Positions 9,123 to 16,191 of a stretch of 64,000 bases of DNA are shown here, piece after piece. Under the pieces are notes generated by a model that searched no databases, was not told the origin of the DNA, and saw only the letters and a program-made list of their open reading frames with translations. The DNA comes from Luteolibacter arcticus (GTDB lineage: Bacteria; Verrucomicrobiota; Verrucomicrobiia; Verrucomicrobiales; Akkermansiaceae): positions 62,001 to 126,000 of the forward strand of contig NZ_JAPDDT010000011.1 in NCBI RefSeq assembly GCF_025950235.1, given 5' to 3'. The position numbers were made by a program, and so were the translations under genes. Position 1 is the first letter of the stretch. Each line of letters opens with the position of its first letter.

Positions 9123-9697
9123 CGATCGCCATCGACCGTCCGGCCGGCATTTTTTTTGCGGACGTCGGGAAATATTTTGTCCGGAATCCGGGGCGACCGG
9201 GTGTTCCTTGTTGAACCCGATGAGAACCGACGACGCCAACCTTTTGGGACTGTTCGCCCGCGAGCGGGATGAGTCCGCTTTCTCGGAGCTGGCGCGGCGT
9301 CACGGCGATCTCATTTTCCACACCGCGCTGCGCCGCACCGGCAACCATGCCATGGCGGAGGATGTGTCCCAGCAGGTGCTTTGCGCGCTGGCCCGCAAGG
9401 CCGCCCAACTCGCGCTCACCACCGGGGAGAGCGGTCTGGCTCCCTGGCTGCACCGCGCGACGATCTTCGAGGCATCAAAAGCCCTGCGCGCGGAGTCCTC
9501 CCGGCAGCGTCGCAAAGAACTCCAGCATCCCGACTCCATGCCTGCCACCGGTCCCGAAACCAGCACTTGGGAGGAGGCGATGCCCCATCTCGATCCCGCG
9601 CTCGACACTCTGGGGGAAAGCGACCGCGGGGTGCTGATCCTCCATTTCTTCCGCCGCCTGTCCTTCCGCGAGATCGCAACCAGCACGGGCAAATCCG
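9123..9697 (+). repeat. Duplicated sigma-factor promoter and 5' region, intact copy
   Basis: From CGATCGCCATCGACCGTC to about AAATCCGCGG this segment is nearly identical to 15785-16166. The second copy lacks 202 bases that correspond to 9425-9626 here. The deletion lies between two ACCG tetranucleotides (9421-9424 and 9623-9626). Confidence 0.9.
9163..9185 (+). promoter_or_regulatory. Shared upstream element CGTCG-AAAT-TTTT of ECF sigma genes
   Basis: CGTCGGGAAATATTTTGTCC begins at 9163. The CGTCG ends 53 bases before ATG 9220. The same CGTCG followed by an A/T run occurs with the same 53-base spacing before the sigma pseudogene (15825) and before the unrelated-sequence sigma gene at 36113 (36056). 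Probably part of a promoter or leader; which sigma factor reads it is unknown. Confidence 0.45.
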
Positions 9698-10962
9698 CGG
9701 ATGCCGTGCAGAAGCAATCCTCGCGTGCTCTGGAAAAGCTTTCCCGGCTCCTCCGCTCGCGCGGGGTGATCCTTCCGGCCGCCGTTCTCGCGGCCGGACT
9801 CACGGCGGAGTCAGCCAAGGCGGCCCCGGCCACGCTCGTCGCGACCTTGGCCGGCCACGCCGTTTCCACCACCGCCATCCTCCCGCTCAACCCGCTTCTC
9901 CTGATGCTCACCACTAAAACCAAAGTCCTCGTGCCGGTCGTCGTGATCGCGTGCGCGATCCCGCTCGGCTTGCAGCAGGCCGCCATTTCCAGCGGCAAGC
10001 GAGATCTCGCCGGGTTGACACAACATCCGACCCACTCCACGGCTACCGCGGATGCCATGGCAGCCCGCAAGCGCCTTTCCCGCCCGCCGGCATTGGACGT
10101 AGGTTTGTCCCCCAATCGCGACTGGCAAACGCTGATGGAGGAATGCTTCAGATCGAAGACCTCGACGGAGTTTGACGCATTCAACGCGAAGCTGGGACGC
10201 ATCCCGCCGGCCGATCTCTCCCGTCTGATAAAGGAGGTGACAGACTCCGAGACTCCCGGGATGACAAAAGCCCTGTTCCTGGGGAACCTCGGCCGGACGC
10301 TCGCGGAAACCGATCCGGAGGCGGCCTGTAAGTTGATCATGGATGCCTTCAAGGGGTCTCCGTCATTCGCGCGACTTTTCAACCACGCGAACGGCGAGTT
10401 TCTGATCAAGCAGTGGGCCCGGCGGGATCCGGCCGCGGCCCAAACGTGGATCGAGAGTATGAAGCGGGACTTGAAGAATGGGGATTGGGTGCCGGACGCG
10501 GGGGTCGGGAAGTTCCAACTCCCGGTCTTCGAGCAGCGTCTCCGGGATGATCCCGAGTCCGCGCGCGCCTGGCTGGGCAGCCAACCCCCGGAGGCAAGAT
10601 TGGAGCTGATGCGCATGGTGCTTTCCTCCCACGAAGTTTGGCTAGGTGAGCCCAATCCCGCGGAAGCCGCGGCCTATCTCCAGTATGCCAGGGAGACTGC
10701 AACTCCCGATGCCCCGCCACATACGATGTTGACCCGCCTGACGGGGCAGTTGATGCGCCATAAGCGGTTTCCGGATGTGAAGTCGTGGTTTTCAAGCGGG
10801 CAGCTCGCAGCCGAGGAGAAGCAGGTCGTCGCCGCCGCGGTGGCGCGCCTTTCCGCCAAGGACTCCAGGCAAGCGCCGGCTATTGAGGACTGGCTTCGGA
10901 CGACCATGCCGAAGGACGCGGATCGTCTCCTACAGCAAGCACACGACAACCTTGAGAAATAG
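9220..10962 (+). CDS. Membrane-tethered ECF-type sigma-70 factor with external helical-repeat domain
   Basis: The product is 580 residues from ATG 9220; a TTG at 9208 is a possible alternative. Residues about 5-70 are sigma region 2 (LFARERDESAFSELARRH, then AEDVSQQVLCALARKA). Residues about 126-185 are region 4 (LGESDRGVLILHFF, FREIATSTGKSADAVQ, a helix-turn-helix). A hydrophobic segment (about 232-252, VLVPVVVIACAIPLGL) follows. The last roughly 320 residues are helical repeats with DPAAAQTW and DPESARAW signatures, predicted outside the cytoplasm. Known: ECF factors direct RNA polymerase to stress or surface promoters and usually need a separate anti-sigma factor. Here the sensor appears fused in cis. 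The next gene, 24 bases on, encodes an exported protein with the same repeat type, so the two may interact. Part of the gene is duplicated at 15882. Confidence 0.85.
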   Translation: MRTDDANLLGLFARERDESAFSELARRHGDLIFHTALRRTGNHAMAEDVSQQVLCALARKAAQLALTTGESGLAPWLHRATIFEASKALRAESSRQRRKELQHPDSMPATGPETSTWEEAMPHLDPALDTLGESDRGVLILHFFRRLSFREIATSTGKSADAVQKQSSRALEKLSRLLRSRGVILPAAVLAAGLTAESAKAAPATLVATLAGHAVSTTAILPLNPLLLMLTTKTKVLVPVVVIACAIPLGLQQAAISSGKRDLAGLTQHPTHSTATADAMAARKRLSRPPALDVGLSPNRDWQTLMEECFRSKTSTEFDAFNAKLGRIPPADLSRLIKEVTDSETPGMTKALFLGNLGRTLAETDPEAACKLIMDAFKGSPSFARLFNHANGEFLIKQWARRDPAAAQTWIESMKRDLKNGDWVPDAGVGKFQLPVFEQRLRDDPESARAWLGSQPPEARLELMRMVLSSHEVWLGEPNPAEAAAYLQYARETATPDAPPHTMLTRLTGQLMRHKRFPDVKSWFSSGQLAAEEKQVVAAAVARLSAKDSRQAPAIEDWLRTTMPKDADRLLQQAHDNLEK

Positions 10963-10986
10963 CCCGGCACCGGACGACCCGCCCTC

Positions 10987-12246
10987 ATGAAACGAAAGCT
11001 TCTCATTCCCGGCATCCTTGCCTCCTCCACCGTGATCGGCCTGATCCAGTGGTCCAATCTTCAGCACCTCCGCGAGGAAATCGCGCGGGCACCGCAGCAG
11101 ATCCCTTCCCCGGCGCGAGGCGGCGGGCGACTCGCGGATGGCACGTTCTCCGCCGGCAATCAGGCGCCCGCGGGCGATGCTGATCCGGTGTCGGAACTCA
11201 AGAAGCTCCTGGTGATGGGCAGGGGAGATACCTACCCCAACGGCGTCGGCGAGCGGAATGAACGCTACAACGCGTTGTTGAAACAAATGAGCCCCGATGC
11301 CCTGGCGCGGGTCCTGATGGAGCTGGAGGCAGGCCCGGATTCCCACCGGGAGTTCCAGATCCTACAGGACTATGTCGTGATTAACCCCCGCGGTGCCGTG
11401 GAGGTGGCGCTCGGTCTATCGGAGCGAATCGAGCAGCACCGCGACGATGAACGTCTGAGCCACCTTTTCGACCTGTGGACCCGTCAGGAAGCCGGTGCCG
11501 CCCTCGCATGGCTCCGGGCCGAAGAGTCCCGGATTCCCGCGGAGATCCGGGACGGCATGTTCCGCGATGCCTTCATCCAGCAGGCGGCATCCGATCCCCG
11601 GCAGGCTCTCGCCGATATTGCCGGCGAGGACCGGATCGCGAACCGGGAGACCGGTGAAACCATGGGCTATGCCTTGCAGGATCCGGAGACCGTTCGGGCC
11701 ATTTTCAAGGCCATGGACGAGATGGCCGCGGATCCGGCCAAAGCCGCGGATCTCGCTCCGGTTCGCGAGGGATTGGCCGGCGCGCTCCACCACCTTTTCG
11801 ACACCAACTCCTTTTCGGCGGCGGCGGGTGTGATCGATGAGTGCCTGACGGCGGACGAGAAGGCGGCGTTCGTGAACTCCTGCAACGAAAATGGAGGCGT
11901 CTATGAATCCCCGAAGTGGGCCGACTGGTTGATGGGATTCGAGCCTTCCCCGGGCGAAACCCCGCATCCCCTCGTCACGCGGATGCAGTCTTGGGCCAAT
12001 GAAGATCCGAACTCGGCCGGTGCCTGGCTGGACCAGATGCCGGAAAGTCCGATGAAGGAAGAAACCATCGCCGCCTACGCGGAGGGACTCCGCAAGCGCG
12101 ACCCGGCCCGCGCCGCCGAATGGGCGGTGCAACTGCCCGAAGACGAACGTCGTGACCAGGTCATCGAAAAGATCGCCGCGGCGTGGGAGAAAGGCGATCC
12201 GGACGCCGCCCGGAACTTGAGGCAGACCCACCTGTCCGGACATTGA
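10987..12246 (+). CDS. Exported helical-solenoid protein (DPxxAxxW repeats), probable partner of the upstream sigma factor
   Basis: The product is 419 residues. The N-terminus (MKRKLLIPGILASSTVIGLI) is a signal anchor or signal peptide. The remainder is a series of roughly 35-40-residue helical repeats with a DP-x-x-A-x-x-W core, for example DPRQALADI, DPNSAGAWL, DPARAAEWAV and DPDAARNL. This repeat is frequent in exported verrucomicrobial proteins and has no assigned function that I know of. The gene starts 24 bases after the sigma gene stop, so they are almost certainly co-transcribed. The sigma factor's external domain has the same repeat, which suggests direct binding or a shared ligand. 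An imperfect-length bidirectional hairpin follows at 12248. Confidence 0.85.
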   Translation: MKRKLLIPGILASSTVIGLIQWSNLQHLREEIARAPQQIPSPARGGGRLADGTFSAGNQAPAGDADPVSELKKLLVMGRGDTYPNGVGERNERYNALLKQMSPDALARVLMELEAGPDSHREFQILQDYVVINPRGAVEVALGLSERIEQHRDDERLSHLFDLWTRQEAGAALAWLRAEESRIPAEIRDGMFRDAFIQQAASDPRQALADIAGEDRIANRETGETMGYALQDPETVRAIFKAMDEMAADPAKAADLAPVREGLAGALHHLFDTNSFSAAAGVIDECLTADEKAAFVNSCNENGGVYESPKWADWLMGFEPSPGETPHPLVTRMQSWANEDPNSAGAWLDQMPESPMKEETIAAYAEGLRKRDPARAAEWAVQLPEDERRDQVIEKIAAAWEKGDPDAARNLRQTHLSGH

Positions 12247-12247
12247 C

Positions 12248-12272
12248 CCGCCGGAAGAGCATCAACCGGCGG
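12248..12272. terminator. Bidirectional hairpin between convergent genes
   Basis: CCGCCGG (12248-12254) and CCGGCGG (12266-12272) form a perfect 7-bp stem with an 11-base loop in the 34-base gap between two convergent genes. There is no U tract on either side. Confidence 0.5.
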
Positions 12273-12280
12273 CGAAGACC

Positions 12281-14098
12281 TCACCGCGAGATCACCGGAT
12301 CAAGCCAAAGGCCCCAATCGTTGTCGCGGCCGCCTTCGGCTTCGTCGGTGAGGAGGACGAGCGACTTCGCGCCGGTGAGGTCGATGCGGAAAAGTTCGAG
12401 CTTGCCGGACCCGATGACGGGGGATTGCCACTGTTGGCGGCCGTCCACTTCTACGGTGAAGCGGACGCTGCCGTCCTTGCCGTCGGCGATGCCGGCGAAT
12501 CCTTCGAGCGATTTCCAGGAGCCATCGAGCTGCCACTCGTGGCGGGCGGGAGCGTGGGCGTAGAAGCCGTGGGTGAAGAGTTTTCCGCCGCTGATCAGCA
12601 GGGGGGAGTCTTCCGGGAGACGGTCGCGTGTCGCTTTCCCGTAGCCGACCTTGGCGTTTGCGGGCGGGAGATCGGAAAGCGCCAGCGAGCGGATGGTCTG
12701 GGAAGGCGGGCGACGGACTTCATCGGACTCGATGAGCCGCTTGGCGATGGCCAGGAGTTTGGCATCGTTGCGGAGCGCGGGGCGGGCGAGCAGGGTTTTG
12801 GCGAGGGCCTTGTTGTTCTGCTTCAGGGCATCGGCCACCGGAGCGAGGGTGAGGCGGGACTTGATGAGGGAAATGTCCGCGCTTCCGTCGCAGTCCACCG
12901 AGTAGGGATAGCGGAACGGAGTGGGGTTGAGGAAGCCGGAGGCGACGCCATTGGCCTGAAGGAAGACGACGCGTAGCTCCGCCTTTTTCCCGGAGGCGAG
13001 GGCTTGGCAGTCGAGGGCAAAGCGGCCCTCGGCATCCGGCACGGCGGAGGTGGAGGTCGCATCGTAATCGCCGCCGCCCTCGGGATCCATGTAGGCGACG
13101 ACGCCATAGACCGGGGGATCCGCGGTGACGGTTCCGGAGAAGACGAAGCCCTCGCCCTCACGGCGGATCGCGAGGTCAGCGGGGATGGCGGTGGCGGGAA
13201 GGTCGATGCCTTTGACCGAGCCGCAGAAGACGGGGTGGGAGGCAAGGCGGAGACCATCGGCCAAGGGGAGGAAGGAACCCTTGCCCTCGTCCCGCCGATC
13301 CTCGCGGTAGGAGCGGTTGCCGCTGCCCATGAGCGAGGTGCCGAAGTGCTTGTTTTCATCCTCCCGCTCGCGGCAATGGGGGAGCCCGAGCGCGTGGCCG
13401 AGCTCATGGCAGATGCCGCCGATGAAGATGGAGTTGTAGCGGCCGACGGAGATTTTCCCGTAATCGCCGTCCTGGACGAGCGGTTCCTTCTTTTCTAACA
13501 AGGCGAGATCGAGGATTGGCGAGTCCACCTGCCACGCGGTGCCATTCCGATGGGAGCCGCCAGCGTAGTAGGGGCTGTTTTGGGAGATGGTCGATTGTTT
13601 TGGATCCCAGGTGGCCATGTTGCAGAAGATGACGATCGTCTCCCGGTCGGGATCGATGCCCGCGGCGCGGAGCTGGGGCTGGCATTCGCTGCGGATGGCA
13701 TTGCCGCTGTCGCGCTTGTAGTCGGCATGCGGACCGCGACCGCGGACGAGGTGGATATTGATCAAGCCATCGGCGGCGTGGTCGAAGCGCAGCGTGCGCG
13801 GGCCGAAGCCGAGGCGCTTCATTTCACCGGCGTAGAAATCGCGGATATCGAACAAGGCGGCGCTGAGGCGTTCGCGGTGGCGCGGTGCCGGTTCGCGGTC
13901 GGCGGGGGTCCAGAGGACGATTTGGAGTTTCCGTTCGGCGCGCTCGGGGTTCTTGGCCTGCCACGCATCGAGGATGGCGCGGGCGGCGGGGACTTGGGTG
14001 GCGATCTCTTCCTGCGGCGTGGCGACAAGCGGGAAGGGGAGCAGAGACAAGGAGATGAGAAGGACGTGGCGGGCGAATGAACTTTTCCGGAGCTTCAT
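12281..14098 (-). CDS. Secreted zinc metallopeptidase with C-terminal NPCBM domain
   Basis: The product is 605 residues. ATG 14098 is preferred over 14125 because MKLRKSSFARHVLLISLSLL opens the signal peptide directly. Residues about 231-241 read HELGHALGLPH, a metzincin-type HExxHxxGxxH zinc site, followed by a possible Met-turn SLMGSGNRSY. The peptidase core therefore spans about residues 40-330. The last 140 residues (from about 465) match the NPCBM pattern (novel putative carbohydrate-binding module: ISGGKLFTHGFYAHAP, then a jelly-roll ending DNDWGLWLDPVI). Such a module would tie the protease to glycans or glycoproteins. It is convergent with the solenoid gene. A mucinase-like role is possible, since NPCBM often accompanies glycan-active enzymes, but the substrate is not evident. 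Confidence 0.85.
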   Translation of the reverse strand: MKLRKSSFARHVLLISLSLLPFPLVATPQEEIATQVPAARAILDAWQAKNPERAERKLQIVLWTPADREPAPRHRERLSAALFDIRDFYAGEMKRLGFGPRTLRFDHAADGLINIHLVRGRGPHADYKRDSGNAIRSECQPQLRAAGIDPDRETIVIFCNMATWDPKQSTISQNSPYYAGGSHRNGTAWQVDSPILDLALLEKKEPLVQDGDYGKISVGRYNSIFIGGICHELGHALGLPHCREREDENKHFGTSLMGSGNRSYREDRRDEGKGSFLPLADGLRLASHPVFCGSVKGIDLPATAIPADLAIRREGEGFVFSGTVTADPPVYGVVAYMDPEGGGDYDATSTSAVPDAEGRFALDCQALASGKKAELRVVFLQANGVASGFLNPTPFRYPYSVDCDGSADISLIKSRLTLAPVADALKQNNKALAKTLLARPALRNDAKLLAIAKRLIESDEVRRPPSQTIRSLALSDLPPANAKVGYGKATRDRLPEDSPLLISGGKLFTHGFYAHAPARHEWQLDGSWKSLEGFAGIADGKDGSVRFTVEVDGRQQWQSPVIGSGKLELFRIDLTGAKSLVLLTDEAEGGRDNDWGLWLDPVISR

Positions 14099-14287
14099 TG
14101 TTTTGAGGGGCCGTTGCCGGGACATGGGTATGAAATGCGGCTTTGCTTCACGACCTGACGAAAAATCGCCAGACCCCGTGATTTCGGATCGCCCGCCGGA
14201 GTATGGTGAAGCGCGCCGCGGGAAAGGTCAGGATTTGCCCTCCGCACGCATTCCATCCCAAGCTCTCCGCGCCATCTCCTTCCGTCC

Positions 14288-15178
14288 ATGAAATCCAAAG
14301 CCCTGTTCCTCCTCGCCATCACCGCCAGCCTTGCCGCCAACGCCATCGCCGCGGATGCCAAGAAGCTGGTCATCATCGCCGGCAAGCCGAGCCATCCTGC
14401 AGGCATGCACGAGTTCCACGCTGGTGCCTTGCTGCTCCAGAAGTGCCTCGCCGATGTGCAGGGGCTGGAAGTTTCCGTGCATCCGAACCACTGGGTGTCG
14501 GATGAAAGCGTGTTGGAAACCGCCGATGCGGTGGTCGTCTACGCCGATGGCGGCAACGGTCATCCAATCCTCGAAAAGCCCGGCCGGAAGGAGAAGATCG
14601 CCAAGCTGATCGAGCGCGGCGGCGGCTTGATGCTGATGCACTACGCCGTGCAGTGCGCCGATCACGGCAAGGACCAGGGCGAATCCGGCGAGGTCTTCCG
14701 CGACTGGGTCGGCGGCGCGTATGAAGCCGGCTTTTCCTGCAACCCGATCTGGGAAGCGGACATCAAGAAGTACCCCGACCACCCGATCTGCAGCGGGTTG
14801 AAGCCGTTCAAGATCGCCGACGAGTGGTACTTCTCGATCCGTTTCCGCGAGGGAAACGAGGGCGTGAAATCCGTACTCGTCGCGACGCCGACCGATGAGA
14901 CCCGCGACGGTCCCTACGTTCATCCCAAGGGCCCGTATCCGCATATCCAAGATAAGAAGGGCGAGGCGGAGACCATGATGTGGTGCGTCGAGCGCAAGGA
15001 CGGCGGCCGCGGCGTCGGCTTCACCGGCGGCCACTTTCACAAGAACTGGGGTGACGATGAGTTCCGCAAGGTGGTGCTGAACGCGATGCTCTGGGTGTCG
15101 AGGGTCGAGGTTCCGAAGAGCGGTGTCGCCTCCAAGGTCCGTGCCGAAGAACTCGGCGCGAATCTGGACAAAAAATAG
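14288..15178 (+). CDS. Secreted ThuA-domain protein (trehalose-utilisation-like fold)
   Basis: The product is 296 residues with a clear signal peptide (MKSKALFLLAITASLAANAIAA). The rest is a ThuA domain, a class-I glutamine-amidotransferase-like fold: KKLVIIAGKPSHPAGMHEFH at the start, then VVVYADGGNGHP, RGGGLMLMHYAVQ, DHPICSGLKPF and GVGFTGGHFHKNW. Known: ThuA was named for trehalose/disaccharide utilisation in Rhizobium, and secreted copies are very abundant in Verrucomicrobiota and Planctomycetota, usually beside sugar dehydrogenases or PSD1 cytochromes. The catalytic role of the secreted type is not settled. Here no oxidoreductase is adjacent. It is transcribed away from the peptidase gene at 12281-14098. 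Confidence 0.9.
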   Translation: MKSKALFLLAITASLAANAIAADAKKLVIIAGKPSHPAGMHEFHAGALLLQKCLADVQGLEVSVHPNHWVSDESVLETADAVVVYADGGNGHPILEKPGRKEKIAKLIERGGGLMLMHYAVQCADHGKDQGESGEVFRDWVGGAYEAGFSCNPIWEADIKKYPDHPICSGLKPFKIADEWYFSIRFREGNEGVKSVLVATPTDETRDGPYVHPKGPYPHIQDKKGEAETMMWCVERKDGGRGVGFTGGHFHKNWGDDEFRKVVLNAMLWVSRVEVPKSGVASKVRAEELGANLDKK

Positions 15179-15222
15179 CCCCTTGCCGCACCGGTTCTAA
15201 CAAAGGTCTCAATCCGTCTCCG

Positions 15223-15297
15223 ATGAAAGCCACAGCCAAAACATCCGTCGCGCTCGCGCTCCTGGTCGCCGCCACCGCCCTGTCCATGCGCAAGTAG
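15223..15297 (+). pseudogene. Orphan signal-peptide remnant (24 codons)
   Basis: ATG 15223 to TAG 15297 encodes MKATAKTSVALALLVAATAL plus four residues, a textbook signal peptide with nothing after it. It lies just upstream of other degraded genes, so it is probably the 5' end of a deleted exported-protein gene. A genuine short peptide cannot be excluded. Confidence 0.4.
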
Positions 15298-15422
15298 CCG
15301 GAGGGAAGCGGCGGTGAAGCGTTGTCAGCTTCCGGAAGCCGCGGAGAAGCGGTATTTCGGGCACGAAAGCGCCAGCTGAAGCGGCGGCGGAACGACCCTC
15401 GAAAGGTGGGGGAAGTCCTTCT

Positions 15423-15779
15423 TTGATGGACCGGAAGGATCCGCTTTCAAACGGAGAGCGGATCAGCCGTCTGGTTTCCGGCGCGGAGTCGGGTGACCGG
15501 TGCGTCTGCGAGGAAAGCATCCGGGAGTTGATCGCGTTGATCGATCATTTGAGCCCCGGCGAATTCAGGGAATCGACTGATCAGTTGCGGCCGTTCTTCG
15601 ACAACGGCATGACAAATGCGAACCGCTAGGTGTTCTTCGCGGCGTGGGCGAAAGGCGATGGTGAGAGTGCGGTGGATTATGCGGAAACGGAACCGGCCGA
15701 CTTGAACGAGCGGAAGTCGGCGTTGCGCGCCGCCTTCGGGTCGTATGCTTCGGCCAACGAGGGAGGCGCAATCCAGCGG
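15423..15779 (+). pseudogene. Broken solenoid-protein gene (in-frame stop)
   Basis: One reading frame runs through TAG at 15627-15629. Before it, ISRLVSGAESGD through FRESTDQLRPFF is typical of the N-terminal helices of DPxxA solenoid proteins. After it, VFFAAWAKGDGESAVDYAE continues the repeat pattern. A single CAG-to-TAG change would explain the stop. The frame then fades into the duplicated sigma promoter. The position next to a sigma copy mirrors the intact sigma-solenoid pair at 9220-12246. Confidence 0.5.
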
Positions 15780-15824
15780 GCGAAGTCGGTCGCCATCAAC
15801 CGTCCGGCCGACATTTTTCGCGGA

Positions 15825-15847
15825 CGTCGAAAAATATTTTGTCCGGA
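15825..15847 (+). promoter_or_regulatory. Second copy of the CGTCG-AAAT-TTTT upstream element
   Basis: CGTCGAAAAATATTTTGTCC, with CGTCG ending 53 bases before ATG 15882. It is retained although the sigma gene behind it is broken, and it may now serve the giant gene at 16192. Confidence 0.4.
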
Positions 15848-15881
15848 ATCCGAGGCGACCGGGTGTTCCTTGTTGAACCCG

Positions 15882-16166
15882 ATGAGAACCGACGACGCCA
15901 ACCTTTTGGGACTGTTCGCCCGCGAGCGGGATGAGTCCGCTTTCTCGGAGCTGGCGCGTCGTCACGGCGGTCTCATTTTCCACACCGCGCTGCGCCGCAC
16001 CGGCAACCATGCCATGGCGGAGGATGTGTCCCAGCAGGTGCTTTGCGCGCTGGCCCGCAAGGCCGCCCAACTCGCGCTCACCACCGCGGGGTGCTGATCC
16101 TCCACTTCTTCCGCCACCTGTCTTTCCCCGATTGCCGTCAGCACCGGCAAATCCGCCCGATTCCCG
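15882..16166 (+). pseudogene. Truncated ECF sigma-factor copy
   Basis: ATG 15882 opens the same region 2 as the gene at 9220 (MRTDDANLLGLFARERDES). After LALTT the frame is broken by a 202-base deletion relative to the intact copy, giving a stop at 16095-16097. Beyond the deletion the DNA still matches region 4 (CGGGGTGCTGATCCTCCA, with drift) to about 16166. The 202 bases are not a multiple of three, so region 4, the membrane segment and the external domain are lost. A free 71-residue region-2 peptide could still be made. Confidence 0.85.
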
Positions 16167-16191
16167 ACGCATTTGATTCCCAACACCCATC

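Larger units (their letters stand above)
15785..16166 (+). repeat. Duplicated sigma-factor promoter and 5' region, deleted copy
   Basis: Near-identical to 9123-9697 apart from point changes and a 202-base internal deletion. It ends about 25 bases before the ATG of the giant gene at 16192. Confidence 0.9.
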
